The notes under the pieces are model-generated. The model ran no database searches. It was not told the DNA's origin and was given only the letters and a program-made list of their open reading frames with translations. Below are positions 35,094 through 44,428 of a stretch of DNA of 64,000 bases, one piece after another. Position numbers and translations under genes: made by a program. The stretch covers positions 2,294,001-2,358,000 of the forward strand of contig NZ_CP060084.1 of assembly GCF_014211975.1 (NCBI RefSeq), read 5' to 3'. Position 1 is the stretch's first letter, and every line of letters starts with the position of its first letter. Origin of the DNA: Teredinibacter haidensis. GTDB taxonomy: Bacteria > Pseudomonadota > Gammaproteobacteria > Pseudomonadales > Cellvibrionaceae.

Positions 35094-37283
35094 TCAGGCA
35101 TTGCCCGCATAGCGTTTAAGCATGCTCGGTACATCGAGAATAAGCGCTATTGTTCCATCACCAGTAATGGTTGCACCGGCCATTCCGGGGGTTCCGTGCA
35201 ACATTTTCCCCAATGGTTTAATAACCACTTCTTCTTGACCAATCAGCGCATCTACAACAAAGCCTACCCGCTTTGTACCCACAGAGACGATGACAACATG
35301 TCCTTCTTCTGGCAATCCAACTGACGTATTATTTTTCACTAACCAGCGTTTTAAATGGAAAATGGGAATGGCCTTATCGCGAATGGTGATACATTCCTGT
35401 CCATCGACGATATGGCTCTTGGTGAGATCCATATGAAAAATTTCATTCACACTTACTAGCGGTAAAGCAAATGTTTGTCGGCCAAGCATAATCATTAAGG
35501 TTGGCATAATCGCAAGAGTTAAAGGCACCTTGATACGAATGCAGGTGCCCCGATCAATTTTCGAATCAATTTCTATAGAGCCGTTTAGCTGGGTGATTTT
35601 GGTTTTCACCACATCCATACCCACACCACGACCCGAGACATCGGAAATTTCTTTTTTGGTAGAAAATCCCGGTGCAAATATCAGATTAAACGCTTCGCTA
35701 TCGCTAAGTCGAGCAGCGGCATCCGCATCGTATAATCCTTTCTCAACGGCTTTTTCACGCAGCATATCGGGATCCATTCCACCGCCATCATCAGAAATAG
35801 AGAGCATAATATGATCGCCCTCCTGCTCTGCTGCCAAAATAACTTTTCCGACTCGCGATTTGCCTTTTGCTTCACGTACTGCGGGCAATTCAATTCCATG
35901 GTCAACAGAGTTTCTCACTAGGTGAACCAGCGGATCAGCTAGTGCTTCCACCAAGTTTTTATCCAGATCGGTCTCTTCTCCTTCCAGATCAAGACCAATT
36001 TCTTTTTTCAGATTACGCGCAAGATCTCGCACCACTCGTGGAAAACGGCCAAACACCTTTTTGATCGGCTGCATGCGTGTTTTCATAACCGAGGTCTGTA
36101 GATCGGCTGTTACAACATCCAGGTTGGCCACGGCTTTCTGCATGGACTCATCAGCAGATTCCAGCCCCAGACGTACCAAGCGATTACGTACCAAGACCAG
36201 TTCGCCGACCATATTCATAATATCGTCGAGCCGCTGAGTATCGACCCTTACGGTCGTTTCAGCACTGGGGGCAGCCTGCCCTGAAGCTTCACGGGTTTTT
36301 GGTGCCGCTGCTCGGACGGGTGCTTTCGCAGCTGCAGGTACTGCCTTAACGGCAGGTTTTGCCTTCTCGGCAGGCTTCGGCGTATGGGCTGACTCCTGCG
36401 TTTTTTGCGTTGGAGCGGCTGCAGAAGACTCAGGAACCGTAGGCCCTTTGCCCTTACCGTGTAATTGGTCGAGAAGATCTTCGAACTCGTCATCGTTGAT
36501 CAACTCAGGCGTTGTTGGGCTGGGCTGTTTCCCCGGCGCTTTCCCCGAACCGTGCAGCTGGTCTAGTAGGCTTTCAAACTCATCCGGCGATATTTCATCG
36601 CTATCCAATTTTCCCCTCGTGACGGGTGTCGGCAACACAGGAGAGTCACCAGAGGGGCCTTTACCGCTACCGTGCAGCTGATCCAATAATGCTTCAAATT
36701 CATCTTCAGAAATTTCTTCAGAACCGGAAGATGCTACCGGCGCGGATGCCGGCTTCGTTTCTTTAGTCTCGCCGGTGATCGCATCGAGAAAACCTTCAAA
36801 TTCATCATCGGTGATGTCGATATCACCGCTTCCACTCGCGACCGGCTCCGCACGATCCTCTACCGCTGGAGTCGGCTCGACCACAGCAAGATCTTCACCG
36901 GAGACAAGCCTTTCAAGAGCATTAATCAGCAGTGGATCTGCGGGCTCGGGAGTTTCCCGAGCAGACACCTGAGCAAACTGAGCATTTACCGCATCCAAAG
37001 CCTGGAGTACAACATCCATCAGCTCTGGGGTCACTTCCCGCTGGCCGTTGCGCAAAATATCGAATAAATTTTCAGTTACATGGCAGCAATCCACCATCGA
37101 ATTTAACTGCAGAAAACCCGCCCCACCCTTTACCGTGTGAAAACCGCGAAAAATGGCATTGAGCAAATCCCGGTCGTCAGGCTTCTGCTCAAGGTCTACT
37201 AACTGTTCAGATAGCAGCTCGATTATTTCTCCAGCTTCGACAAGGAAGTCCTGTAGGATATCTTCATCTTCGCCAAATGCCAT
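35094..37283 (-). CDS. cheA: chemotaxis histidine kinase CheA (first system)
   Basis: The central kinase of the first array, 729 residues. The Hpt domain is at 1-130 with phospho-His49 (RGFHTVKGGAG). The linker (about 150-335) has four copies of a D-E-F-E-x-L-L-D-Q-L-H-G-like motif and a Pro/Ala/Lys-rich tail. Then come the dimerisation helix (RLDDIMNMVGEL), the ATPase domain (HLVRNSVDHGIE, DDGGGMD, GRGVGMDVV) and a C-terminal CheW-like regulatory domain. No standard P2 domain is recognisable; the repeats may replace it. It precedes cheB and follows cheZ. A hairpin abuts its ribosome site. Confidence 0.95.
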   Translation of the reverse strand: MAFGEDEDILQDFLVEAGEIIELLSEQLVDLEQKPDDRDLLNAIFRGFHTVKGGAGFLQLNSMVDCCHVTENLFDILRNGQREVTPELMDVVLQALDAVNAQFAQVSARETPEPADPLLINALERLVSGEDLAVVEPTPAVEDRAEPVASGSGDIDITDDEFEGFLDAITGETKETKPASAPVASSGSEEISEDEFEALLDQLHGSGKGPSGDSPVLPTPVTRGKLDSDEISPDEFESLLDQLHGSGKAPGKQPSPTTPELINDDEFEDLLDQLHGKGKGPTVPESSAAAPTQKTQESAHTPKPAEKAKPAVKAVPAAAKAPVRAAAPKTREASGQAAPSAETTVRVDTQRLDDIMNMVGELVLVRNRLVRLGLESADESMQKAVANLDVVTADLQTSVMKTRMQPIKKVFGRFPRVVRDLARNLKKEIGLDLEGEETDLDKNLVEALADPLVHLVRNSVDHGIELPAVREAKGKSRVGKVILAAEQEGDHIMLSISDDGGGMDPDMLREKAVEKGLYDADAAARLSDSEAFNLIFAPGFSTKKEISDVSGRGVGMDVVKTKITQLNGSIEIDSKIDRGTCIRIKVPLTLAIMPTLMIMLGRQTFALPLVSVNEIFHMDLTKSHIVDGQECITIRDKAIPIFHLKRWLVKNNTSVGLPEEGHVVIVSVGTKRVGFVVDALIGQEEVVIKPLGKMLHGTPGMAGATITGDGTIALILDVPSMLKRYAGNA
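36444..36815 (-). repeat. four-copy peptide-motif repeat in the CheA linker
   Basis: Codons 157-171, 191-207, 231-247 and 262-278 of cheA encode copies of DEFExLLDQLHGSGKGP (the first copy is divergent, EFEGFLDAITG). Spacers are 15-24 residues and differ in sequence, so selection acts on the motif. Confidence 0.8.
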
Positions 37284-37297
37284 TCAATGCTCCTTTA

Positions 37298-37322
37298 AAC
37301 CGGCGGTCATTTCCGACCGGTT
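37298..37322 (-). promoter_or_regulatory. hairpin in the cheA leader
   Basis: AACCGG-T-CGG pairs with CCG-CCGGTT around a six-base loop, one bulged base. It ends just before the AAAGGAG ribosome site of cheA. It could tune cheA translation after cheZ, or be an RNase-protected intercistronic stem. No T-run follows. Confidence 0.4.
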
Positions 37323-37360
37323 AACTGTCTATTACACACGTTTAGATTCCAATGATGGAC

Positions 37361-38155
37361 CTAAAACCCCAAACTCGATAACAGGTCATCTACATCGTCC
37401 TGCCCCGAAACCACATCATCGCGTCTGTCTGCATGAATTTGTGGCCCTTCGGCTACACTATTGTTCTTTTCTGGGAGACTTTGTTTATCACTCCCTTCGC
37501 TCGCCATGCCGGTAACCTGCTCCACCTGACCGGCAATACGCATCAAATTAACCAGCTCATCTTCTACATCGGTGACCAGACTAATCACCTTTTTTAATAC
37601 CTGCCCGGTCAGATCCTGGAAGCCCTGCTCCAGAATAATATCCTGCAGGGATTTGTTTAGCTGCACAGTACCTTCTTCCATTTGGTCAAGAAAATCGCCC
37701 ATCTGGTTATACAGTTCTTTAAATTCTTCCTTGGAAATTTCCCGACGCTTTAAACGGTGCCATTCATCGCGTAAACGCGTTGCTTCCTGCCCTAGATTCA
37801 TCGCGATAGGGGCAACAGCTTCAACTTTATCCATCGTTTTATCAGCCGCTTCCTGCGTCATTCTAATAACGTAGTTAAGTCGACTGGAGGCATCCCGAAT
37901 TTCCGATTGATTGATTTCGGGAGGCTCGGCTTCTAAATCGGCATCAACATTGAAGTTAACGATTGCATTATGCAGCGCCCGGGTGAGCTGGCCGACACTG
38001 GTAAAAATATGTTTATCTCTGGCTTCAACTAACCCGTGTATAAGCGCGGAAGCTTCACCGTAGTTGTCGCTTTGGAGCTTCTCCACAAGGCGAGTAGAGC
38101 ATTCCTCTAACTGCGACAAAAATTCCTCATTGTGGGAATGTTCATTTATATCCAT
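37361..38155 (-). CDS. cheZ: CheY-phosphate phosphatase CheZ
   Basis: A long four-helix-bundle protein that dephosphorylates CheY. The 264 residues contain the catalytic Gln region ILEQGFQDLTGQVLKKVI and the C-terminal CheY-binding tail DDLLSSLGF, both intact. It sits between cheY and cheA, the normal arrangement in polar gammaproteobacteria. It starts 19 bases after cheY. Confidence 0.94.
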   Translation of the reverse strand: MDINEHSHNEEFLSQLEECSTRLVEKLQSDNYGEASALIHGLVEARDKHIFTSVGQLTRALHNAIVNFNVDADLEAEPPEINQSEIRDASSRLNYVIRMTQEAADKTMDKVEAVAPIAMNLGQEATRLRDEWHRLKRREISKEEFKELYNQMGDFLDQMEEGTVQLNKSLQDIILEQGFQDLTGQVLKKVISLVTDVEDELVNLMRIAGQVEQVTGMASEGSDKQSLPEKNNSVAEGPQIHADRRDDVVSGQDDVDDLLSSLGF

Positions 38156-38174
38156 TGACTGATCCGCCTGGCTG

Positions 38175-38561
38175 CTAGCCCTCTACGCGCTCAAAAATCT
38201 TATCGATTTTTTCTTTTAATACCTGTGCTGTAAACGGTTTAACAACGTAACCGTTTACGCCAGCCTGGGCGGCTTCAATAATTTGATCCCGTTTGGCTTC
38301 TGCCGTAACCATTAGCACTGGTAGGCTCACCAGCTTCGCATCAGCCCTGACTTCTTTGAGCAGGTCGATACCGGTCATTCCTGGCATATTCCAGTCGGTA
38401 ACTAAAAAATCAAAATCGCCACTGCGCAGCATTGGCAATGCCGTTGTACCGTCATCAGCTTCCTGGGTGTTAGTAAACCCAAGGTCGCGAAGTAAATTTT
38501 TGATGATGCGCCTCATTGTCGAAAAGTCGTCAACAATCAGGATTTTCATGTTTTTGTCCAA
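38175..38561 (-). CDS. cheY: chemotaxis response regulator CheY
   Basis: A single receiver domain that, when phosphorylated, binds FliM to switch the motor. It has the acidic pair DD11-12, phospho-Asp56 (VTDWNMPG), the switch Thr in VTAEAK and Lys in VVKPF. The TTG at 38561 is favoured as start because GGAGG lies five bases upstream; the ATG at 38549 used by many relatives lacks a well-placed site. Its promoter should lie in 38562-38728. Confidence 0.95.
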   Translation of the reverse strand: MDKNMKILIVDDFSTMRRIIKNLLRDLGFTNTQEADDGTTALPMLRSGDFDFLVTDWNMPGMTGIDLLKEVRADAKLVSLPVLMVTAEAKRDQIIEAAQAGVNGYVVKPFTAQVLKEKIDKIFERVEG

Positions 38562-38728
38562 TTCAACCTCCGTTACCCAAATGTGTTTCTTGGCAATCTG
38601 CTAGTTATCGTATGTTCCAATAGCTTTGATGCCATAGTAATTTTTAGAATCTCTGGTTAAGTTTAGTCGTAGATTACAAGTCGGCCAGTTTAAGTGACAT
38701 ATTTTTGGCAATACCTTGATCTCACACT

Positions 38729-39481
38729 TTAATCATTCCGGTGCCAATCTGTAAGCCTGGAACGCAATCGCAACGCCGCCTGACTATGTATCTGGCTCAC
38801 CCTTGATTCTGACACCCCCAAGACCTGACCTATCTCTTTAAGATTTAGCTCTTGATCATAATAGAGTGATAGCACAAGCTGCTCTCGCTCAGGTAAATCT
38901 CGTATCGCCTTTGCCAGCGCCGCCTGAAGTGCTCCGCGCTGCGCGCCCTCTGCCGGCCCCAGAAGAGCTTCACTTAGCTCTGGCTGGCTGAGGCGAGACT
39001 CGTCGTCTTCGTAAGTTTCTTCCAAACTGAATAAGCGTGTGGAGGTACTGTCGCGCAGAATGCTGTGGTACTCATCAAGCGACATGTCTAATTCTTGTGC
39101 AATTTCGCCATCTTTGGCATCGCGCCCCAAGCGCGATTCCAGCCTGGTTATTGCCTCGGATACCCGTCGTGTATTTCGGTGCACGGAGCGTGGCGCCCAG
39201 TCGCCCCGGCGCATTTCATCAACGATGGCCCCGCGAATACGAATTCCCGCATAGGTTTCAAAACTTGCGCCTTTAGTAGCGTCGTATTTTTGTGACGCCT
39301 CCAGCAGCCCCACCATTCCAGCCTGAATAAGGTCATCCACCTGAACACTGGAAGGCATGCGAGCCATGATGTGGTACGCAATACGGCTGACCAAGTGCAA
39401 ATAATCTTCGACCTTGATTTGGGGTACCGCTTCCTGCGTTTGCTCATATACCATTAAATTATCTACCGCGGTAACTGACAT
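38729..39481 (-). CDS. fliA: flagellar sigma factor 28
   Basis: Sigma-28 directs late flagellar and chemotaxis genes. The 250-residue protein has region 2 (VDDLIQAGMVGLLEA), region 3 and the region 4 helix-turn-helix (LKEIGQVLGVSESRVSQIHSQA). It follows fleN by 76 bases and is probably co-transcribed with flhF and fleN. The gap of about 167 bases after it holds the cheY leader. No clear sigma-28 promoter was found within the window. Confidence 0.95.
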   Translation of the reverse strand: MSVTAVDNLMVYEQTQEAVPQIKVEDYLHLVSRIAYHIMARMPSSVQVDDLIQAGMVGLLEASQKYDATKGASFETYAGIRIRGAIVDEMRRGDWAPRSVHRNTRRVSEAITRLESRLGRDAKDGEIAQELDMSLDEYHSILRDSTSTRLFSLEETYEDDESRLSQPELSEALLGPAEGAQRGALQAALAKAIRDLPEREQLVLSLYYDQELNLKEIGQVLGVSESRVSQIHSQAALRLRSRLTDWHRND

Positions 39482-39557
39482 AAAACATACGCAAATAATA
39501 ATGTGAAATTTCTGTTAGGGGTGGGCGACCACTGGGGCTTACCATTGGGAAACGTTC

Positions 39558-40457
39558 CTAATACCCACTGACATCAGCGGTAAGTAAGCGCTCCAAAAAG
39601 AATTCCAAATGGCCTCGTGCGCTGGCTTGCACCGGCCACTGGTCTATTTTTTGAGCCATTGCCCGCACGGCATTCGCTGCTTTCGATCGTGGGGCAAACT
39701 GAATAAGTGGTTGGCGTTTCTGTACCGCTTTGCGAACGTTTTCGTCGAAAGGCACATTTCCAAGGTATTGCAGCGAAGCATCTAAAAATCGCTCACAAAC
39801 AGCATTTAACTTATTAAATAAGTTAATGCCTTCCTGGTTGCTGCGGGTCATATTGGCAATTACGCGAAAACGAAAAACACCGTGATCAACATTGAGGATC
39901 TTGATAAGTGCATAGGCATCGGTAATGGACGATGGCTCGTCGCAAACAACAATGATGGCCTCTTGCGCAGCACGTACGAAACTCACAACGGTATCGGAAA
40001 TACCGGCGGCGGTATCAATTACCAAAACATCCATCTGTTCGCTCAATTCATTAAACGCGTAGATCAATGCCGCATGTTCTTGCGGTGACAGCGCCGTCAT
40101 TTGCTGCACACCTGAAGACGCCGGTACAACTTTTACACCGCCGGGACCGTTTAATAAAACGTCTCTTAGCGTTTTACTGCCATCGAGCACATCGGCAATG
40201 GTGTAGCGAGCCTGTAACCCCAGCAATACGTCAACATTGGCCAATCCTAGATCGGCATCCATTAACACAACCCGGCGGTTTAGCTCGGCCAACGCAACGC
40301 TGAGGTTAACCGACATATTGGTTTTGCCTACACCACCCTTGCCGCCGGTAACAGCAATTACTTTAATTGGTCGGTTAGCACTCATACGGTTGTTTACTCG
40401 TTTAGAACTTGGCTCCACCAAGTATAGATGACGTTTTTCACGCTGCAGCCCTTGCAC
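39558..40457 (-). CDS. fleN: flagellar number regulator FleN/FlhG
   Basis: A MinD/ParA-type ATPase that limits the number of polar flagella, in Pseudomonas by restraining FleQ. It has GGKGGVGKTN, MDADLGLANVD and VIDTAAGI. I start it at the GTG at 40457 because a strong GGAGG, made from the last flhF codons, is seven bases upstream. This gives 299 residues and a 24-residue basic N-terminal extension before MSANRPIKVIAVTGG. The ATG at 40385 has only a weak site. The extension lacks the DQAxxLR motif that in some FlhG proteins stimulates FlhF. Confidence 0.92.
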   Translation of the reverse strand: MQGLQREKRHLYLVEPSSKRVNNRMSANRPIKVIAVTGGKGGVGKTNMSVNLSVALAELNRRVVLMDADLGLANVDVLLGLQARYTIADVLDGSKTLRDVLLNGPGGVKVVPASSGVQQMTALSPQEHAALIYAFNELSEQMDVLVIDTAAGISDTVVSFVRAAQEAIIVVCDEPSSITDAYALIKILNVDHGVFRFRVIANMTRSNQEGINLFNKLNAVCERFLDASLQYLGNVPFDENVRKAVQKRQPLIQFAPRSKAANAVRAMAQKIDQWPVQASARGHLEFFLERLLTADVSGY

Positions 40458-40460
40458 CGA

Positions 40461-41939
40461 TTAACCTCCATTAAAAGCGGAAATTGGTTGTTCTGTAGTC
40501 GTTTTTAACAATCCAACGGCCGCAGCGACTAATTGATGACCACTGGCACAGCGGATGTCTTTGGGGATTTCCTGTCCATCGGTGGTATAGGCGACAGGAA
40601 GTTGTCGCTCCAGTACAACACTGATGGCTTCACCCAGGCTCGCCGACTCATCAAGCTTGGTAAGAACGCAGGCATCAACACCATGCTGCGAGTTATAGGC
40701 GTGGGTAGAGGCCTTCATGGTTTGAACCTGACTGTTGCACGCCATAACCAGCACTCGCTTAATAGCTGCACAGGTATCTAGCTTGCGCAGCTGATCCTTG
40801 AGCATAGGGTCTCCATGGCGAAAGCCTGCGGTATCGACCAGAATCAAAGGGAACTGGCGCAAGGAGGAGAGAATGGTGACAAGACTGTTTTCTCCGTCCA
40901 CAGCGCGTACAGGAACGTTCAGGATCCGACCCAGCGAACGCAGCTGATCGTAAGCTCCCACCCGGTAGGTATCGGTTGTTACCAGTGCCACTTTCCCCGG
41001 CCCGTGTTCAAGCACGTAGCGTGCGGCTAGCTTGGCGATGGTGGTGGTTTTACCCACACCGGTCTGCCCGACGAAGGCGAAAATTCCACCCTGCTGGATA
41101 ATATCGCCGCCAGCAACAGGAATATCTTTGGCCAACCGCGCCATACAGTCACGCCAAGCTTTACTCACTTTGCTGTGATGCCCGCACTCTTGTATCAACC
41201 GCTGGCCCAGACTTTCGGGTATTCCCAAGCGATTCATATGCTCGTGTAAAACAGTGAACCCCGCGGGTAATTTAATTTGTGAAGGTATTTCCAAAGGCTG
41301 CTCGCGTTGTGTCATTCTCCACAGCTGCTGCTCCAGAATCATACGCATATCCGCCAGTTCGCTCTGCAGGGTTTCCAAACGTTCATCCTGTTCAGAACCA
41401 CTATTTTCTACTGGCTGGACTGCTGCACGCGCTGCGGCTACAGGTCGCGGCCGCATTTCTGGCTGCGGCTGTACGCTTGCAGGCTCGGCATAGCGCTGAG
41501 GCGTGGGCAGCTCGCTAATAGGTCTTTCGCTTTCTTTAGCGCGACGTTTCGCATCCAGCATACGCTCACGAGCACGCTCAATTTCCTGGGCAATTTTTGC
41601 GCCACGACCGATAGGGGCCTGGTTAGGCTCGTTCGATTCAACGCGACCGGAATACTGCGCAGCGGCACGATCTACTTCGGCTTGAGCATGCCAGGCCGAA
41701 TCACTTTCCATCGCCCGATCCAGATCAGCATCGAAGTGACTGCCAAATTCCCGTCGCACATCGATACCCCGTGTGGGTAAATCCGGCTCCATGGAGGTGA
41801 CAACTTCCACGCCTCCGGCAACTTTTTGGCTGGAAAGTATAACGGCCTCTGCCCCCATCTCTTCTCGCACAAGATCCAATGCCCTGCGCATGGTGGGCGC
41901 AACAAATCGCTTAACCAGATTATTGCCTGTAGCTTGCAT
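40461..41939 (-). CDS. flhF: polar flagellar GTPase FlhF
   Basis: An SRP-type GTPase that marks the pole for flagellar assembly. The 492 residues have an N-terminal variable domain (about 1-200, with basic and Pro-rich stretches) and the NG domain with FVGQTGVGKTTTIAKLAARY, DTYRVGA, DTAG and TKLDE. It precedes fleN by four bases. A hairpin overlaps the flhA end just upstream. Confidence 0.95.
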   Translation of the reverse strand: MQATGNNLVKRFVAPTMRRALDLVREEMGAEAVILSSQKVAGGVEVVTSMEPDLPTRGIDVRREFGSHFDADLDRAMESDSAWHAQAEVDRAAAQYSGRVESNEPNQAPIGRGAKIAQEIERARERMLDAKRRAKESERPISELPTPQRYAEPASVQPQPEMRPRPVAAARAAVQPVENSGSEQDERLETLQSELADMRMILEQQLWRMTQREQPLEIPSQIKLPAGFTVLHEHMNRLGIPESLGQRLIQECGHHSKVSKAWRDCMARLAKDIPVAGGDIIQQGGIFAFVGQTGVGKTTTIAKLAARYVLEHGPGKVALVTTDTYRVGAYDQLRSLGRILNVPVRAVDGENSLVTILSSLRQFPLILVDTAGFRHGDPMLKDQLRKLDTCAAIKRVLVMACNSQVQTMKASTHAYNSQHGVDACVLTKLDESASLGEAISVVLERQLPVAYTTDGQEIPKDIRCASGHQLVAAAVGLLKTTTEQPISAFNGG

Positions 41940-41955
41940 GGTGTCTCTCCTGCTG

Positions 41956-41978
41956 GGTTAAACCTTAGGGGTTTAACC
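41956..41978 (-). promoter_or_regulatory. inverted repeat over the flhA stop codon
   Basis: Nine-base perfect arms GGTTAAACC and GGTTTAACC with a five-base loop. It contains the flhA stop codon and ends 17 bases before the flhF start. There is no T-run. It may be an intercistronic stem or a protein site. Confidence 0.45.
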
Positions 41979-44207
41979 GCTTAGTACTTCGCCGCCAACA
42001 CTGACGTCTATGGTGATTTGCTTGTTATCCGGCACTTCGTTGTAGGCCAGCACACGCATATCGGGAATATTAAATCGAACAAACTGGGCCATCATTGAAC
42101 GTATGGGAGCCGCAACTAACAGCACAATAGATTTTCCGCCGCTTTCCTGTTTTCGCGCTGCGGCTACCAGGGCATTGTTCATACGTTCGGCCAACTGTGG
42201 TTCCAGTAGCGCCCCTTCATCGGCGCCAGTTTTTTGTGCCTGTAGTACCGACTGTAGCAACAATTGTTCCAGGGCTGGATCAAAGGTGATCACGGGGAGT
42301 TCAAGATCGGCACCGACAATACCTTGGACGATTTGACGCGCCAGTGATGCACGAGCAATGGCGGTGAGCGAGGCGGTATCGTGATTTTTACTGCCGTGCG
42401 CCGCCAACGCTTCTGCAATGGTTCGCATATCCCGAACGGGCACCTGTTCACGTAACAATGTTTGCAGTACTTTTAACAACTGGTTGATGGATATCGTATT
42501 GGGAACCAGCTCTTCAACCAACTTAGGTGATTTATCTGCTAGTAGATCCAGCCACTTCTGTACATCCTCGTGGCCGATCAGTTCGTGGGTATGGCTTTGA
42601 ATGATTTGATTAAGATGAGTGGCAGCTACGGTACTTGCATCTACCACGGTGTAACCTAAGGTTTGCGCCTTATCTTTCTGGCTTTCATCGATCCATACCG
42701 CCTCCAACCCAAAGGCCGGATCCTGGGTAACGGTTCCTTCCAACTTACCAAAAACTTGCCCTGGGTTAATTGCCAGGGAGCGATCTGGATAGACCTCACC
42801 TTCGCCGACACTTACGCCCATTAAAGTGATGCGATAGGCACTGGGCATCAGGTCCAGATTATCGCGAATATGAACTGCGGGAATCAGAAAACCCAAATCT
42901 TGAGAAAGCTTTTTTCGCACACCCTTTATACGCCCAAGCAGCTCGCCGTTTTGCGTTTTATCAACCAAGGGGATCAGCCGGTACCCCACTTCCAGACCGA
43001 TAATGTCGACGGGTGTAACATCGTCCCAGCTAACCTCAGTAGGCTCTTCGGTTAAGACTGAACCTGCTGGTGATGGTAGGCCTGCGGGCCCAGAAATTGT
43101 TGGAGGAAGATCTCCTCGGTTCGGCATAGCTCCCGGTGCGCCGTGCTGAAACCCGCCCTCTTCCACCACCTCGATTTGCTGTTGTTTGAAGTGAATATAA
43201 TAAGCAATAGCGCCACAAATCGCCGCGAGACTAATAAACGCAACGTGGGGCATTCCGGGTATGGCACCCATAATAAATAGAATACAGGCGGTGACGGCCA
43301 TAGCCTTGGGAGACGCAAACATTTGCGACAGCACCTGTCGATTCATATCCTCCGAGCTGTTAACCCGTGTCACCATTATGGCGGCGGCAGTGGACAGTAG
43401 CAGTGAAGGAATTTGTGCGACAAGACCATCACCAATAGTTAGCAGGACGTATTTTTGCAGTGCATCCTGAAACTCCAAAGAATGCTGAGCCACACCCACT
43501 ATCAGACCACCGATGATGTTAATAATGAGGATTAAAATACCTGCGACGGAATCACCACGAACAAATTTACTGGCACCGTCCATCGCACCATAAAAATCCG
43601 CTTCCGCAGCCACATCGGCTCGGCGGGTGCGCGCCTCATCCTGATCGATAACGCCCGCATTCAAGTCCGCATCGATAGCCATTTGCTTACCGGGCATGGC
43701 GTCGAGAGTAAAGCGCGCGCTCACCTCAGAAACACGCCCGGCACCTTTGGTAACCACAACAAAGTTGATAATGATCAGGATGATAAAGACCACCAAACCA
43801 ACGGCGTAGTTACCACCAATAACCACTTCACCAAAAGACTGAATCACTTTACCTGCAGCATCCCCACCTTTATGCCCCTCCAGCAATACCACGCGGGTGG
43901 AGGCCACATTCAAAGCCAACCGCAACAGGGTGGCGATCAATACGATGGTGGGGAAAACGGCAAAATCCAGAGGCCTGAGGCTATATACCGCCACAAGCAG
44001 AACCACAATGGAAAGCGCGATATTGAACGAGAAAAACACATCGAGTAGAAAAGCCGGCAATGGCAGGGTCATCATCCCCAGCAGCATTAACAGCAAAATG
44101 GGTACGCTTAGATTTCCACGGCCAATACTTCGCAAATTATCGACTGTACCCTGGCCCGTAACGCTTCCGGGTAAGGACTTAAGATGTGAAAAAAAGGGCT
44201 CTGCCAT
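41973..44207 (-). CDS. flhA: flagellar export gate protein FlhA
   Basis: The large export-gate protein of the flagellar type III system. About eight membrane helices fill the first 340 residues, with the FHIPEP-type signature region (TLDAMPGKQMAIDADLNAG) present. The C-terminal cytoplasmic docking domain completes it. I start it at the ATG at 44207 (744 residues), which has GGAT upstream and gives MAEPFFSH; a start at 44264 would extend into the promoter. A sigma-54 type promoter lies 55-70 bases upstream. It is split from flhB by a divergent exported-protein gene. Confidence 0.95.
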   Translation of the reverse strand: MAEPFFSHLKSLPGSVTGQGTVDNLRSIGRGNLSVPILLLMLLGMMTLPLPAFLLDVFFSFNIALSIVVLLVAVYSLRPLDFAVFPTIVLIATLLRLALNVASTRVVLLEGHKGGDAAGKVIQSFGEVVIGGNYAVGLVVFIILIIINFVVVTKGAGRVSEVSARFTLDAMPGKQMAIDADLNAGVIDQDEARTRRADVAAEADFYGAMDGASKFVRGDSVAGILILIINIIGGLIVGVAQHSLEFQDALQKYVLLTIGDGLVAQIPSLLLSTAAAIMVTRVNSSEDMNRQVLSQMFASPKAMAVTACILFIMGAIPGMPHVAFISLAAICGAIAYYIHFKQQQIEVVEEGGFQHGAPGAMPNRGDLPPTISGPAGLPSPAGSVLTEEPTEVSWDDVTPVDIIGLEVGYRLIPLVDKTQNGELLGRIKGVRKKLSQDLGFLIPAVHIRDNLDLMPSAYRITLMGVSVGEGEVYPDRSLAINPGQVFGKLEGTVTQDPAFGLEAVWIDESQKDKAQTLGYTVVDASTVAATHLNQIIQSHTHELIGHEDVQKWLDLLADKSPKLVEELVPNTISINQLLKVLQTLLREQVPVRDMRTIAEALAAHGSKNHDTASLTAIARASLARQIVQGIVGADLELPVITFDPALEQLLLQSVLQAQKTGADEGALLEPQLAERMNNALVAAARKQESGGKSIVLLVAAPIRSMMAQFVRFNIPDMRVLAYNEVPDNKQITIDVSVGGEVLSG

Positions 44208-44259
44208 AAAGATCCAATGCGTCGGAATTCTGTCGTTTAGCTTACGTACCAAGGCTAAT

Positions 44260-44276
44260 GGCAAGAACCGTTCCGG
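44260..44276 (-). promoter_or_regulatory. sigma-54 type promoter of flhA
   Basis: Minus strand CCGGAACG-GTTC-TTGCC, with GG and GC ten bases apart. Predicted start is about 42 bases above the flhA ATG. Confidence 0.6.
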
Positions 44277-44428
44277 TTTGGAAATGGCAGATCAAACAGT
44301 TTATCCCTCGTCCATTACAGGCTAAATACACGTCACAACTCTGTCGTATATTTGTAACAATTCGCAGCCAAAGGGTGCTATTATTTAGCTGTTGGGGTAG
44401 TGCAATTATCATCAAAATGAGGCCTGCC

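Noticed and set aside
38562..38728. Sigma-28 promoter for cheY built from CAAAG and TACGATAA
   Set aside because: The spacer is about three bases too short and the -10 lacks the leading GC.
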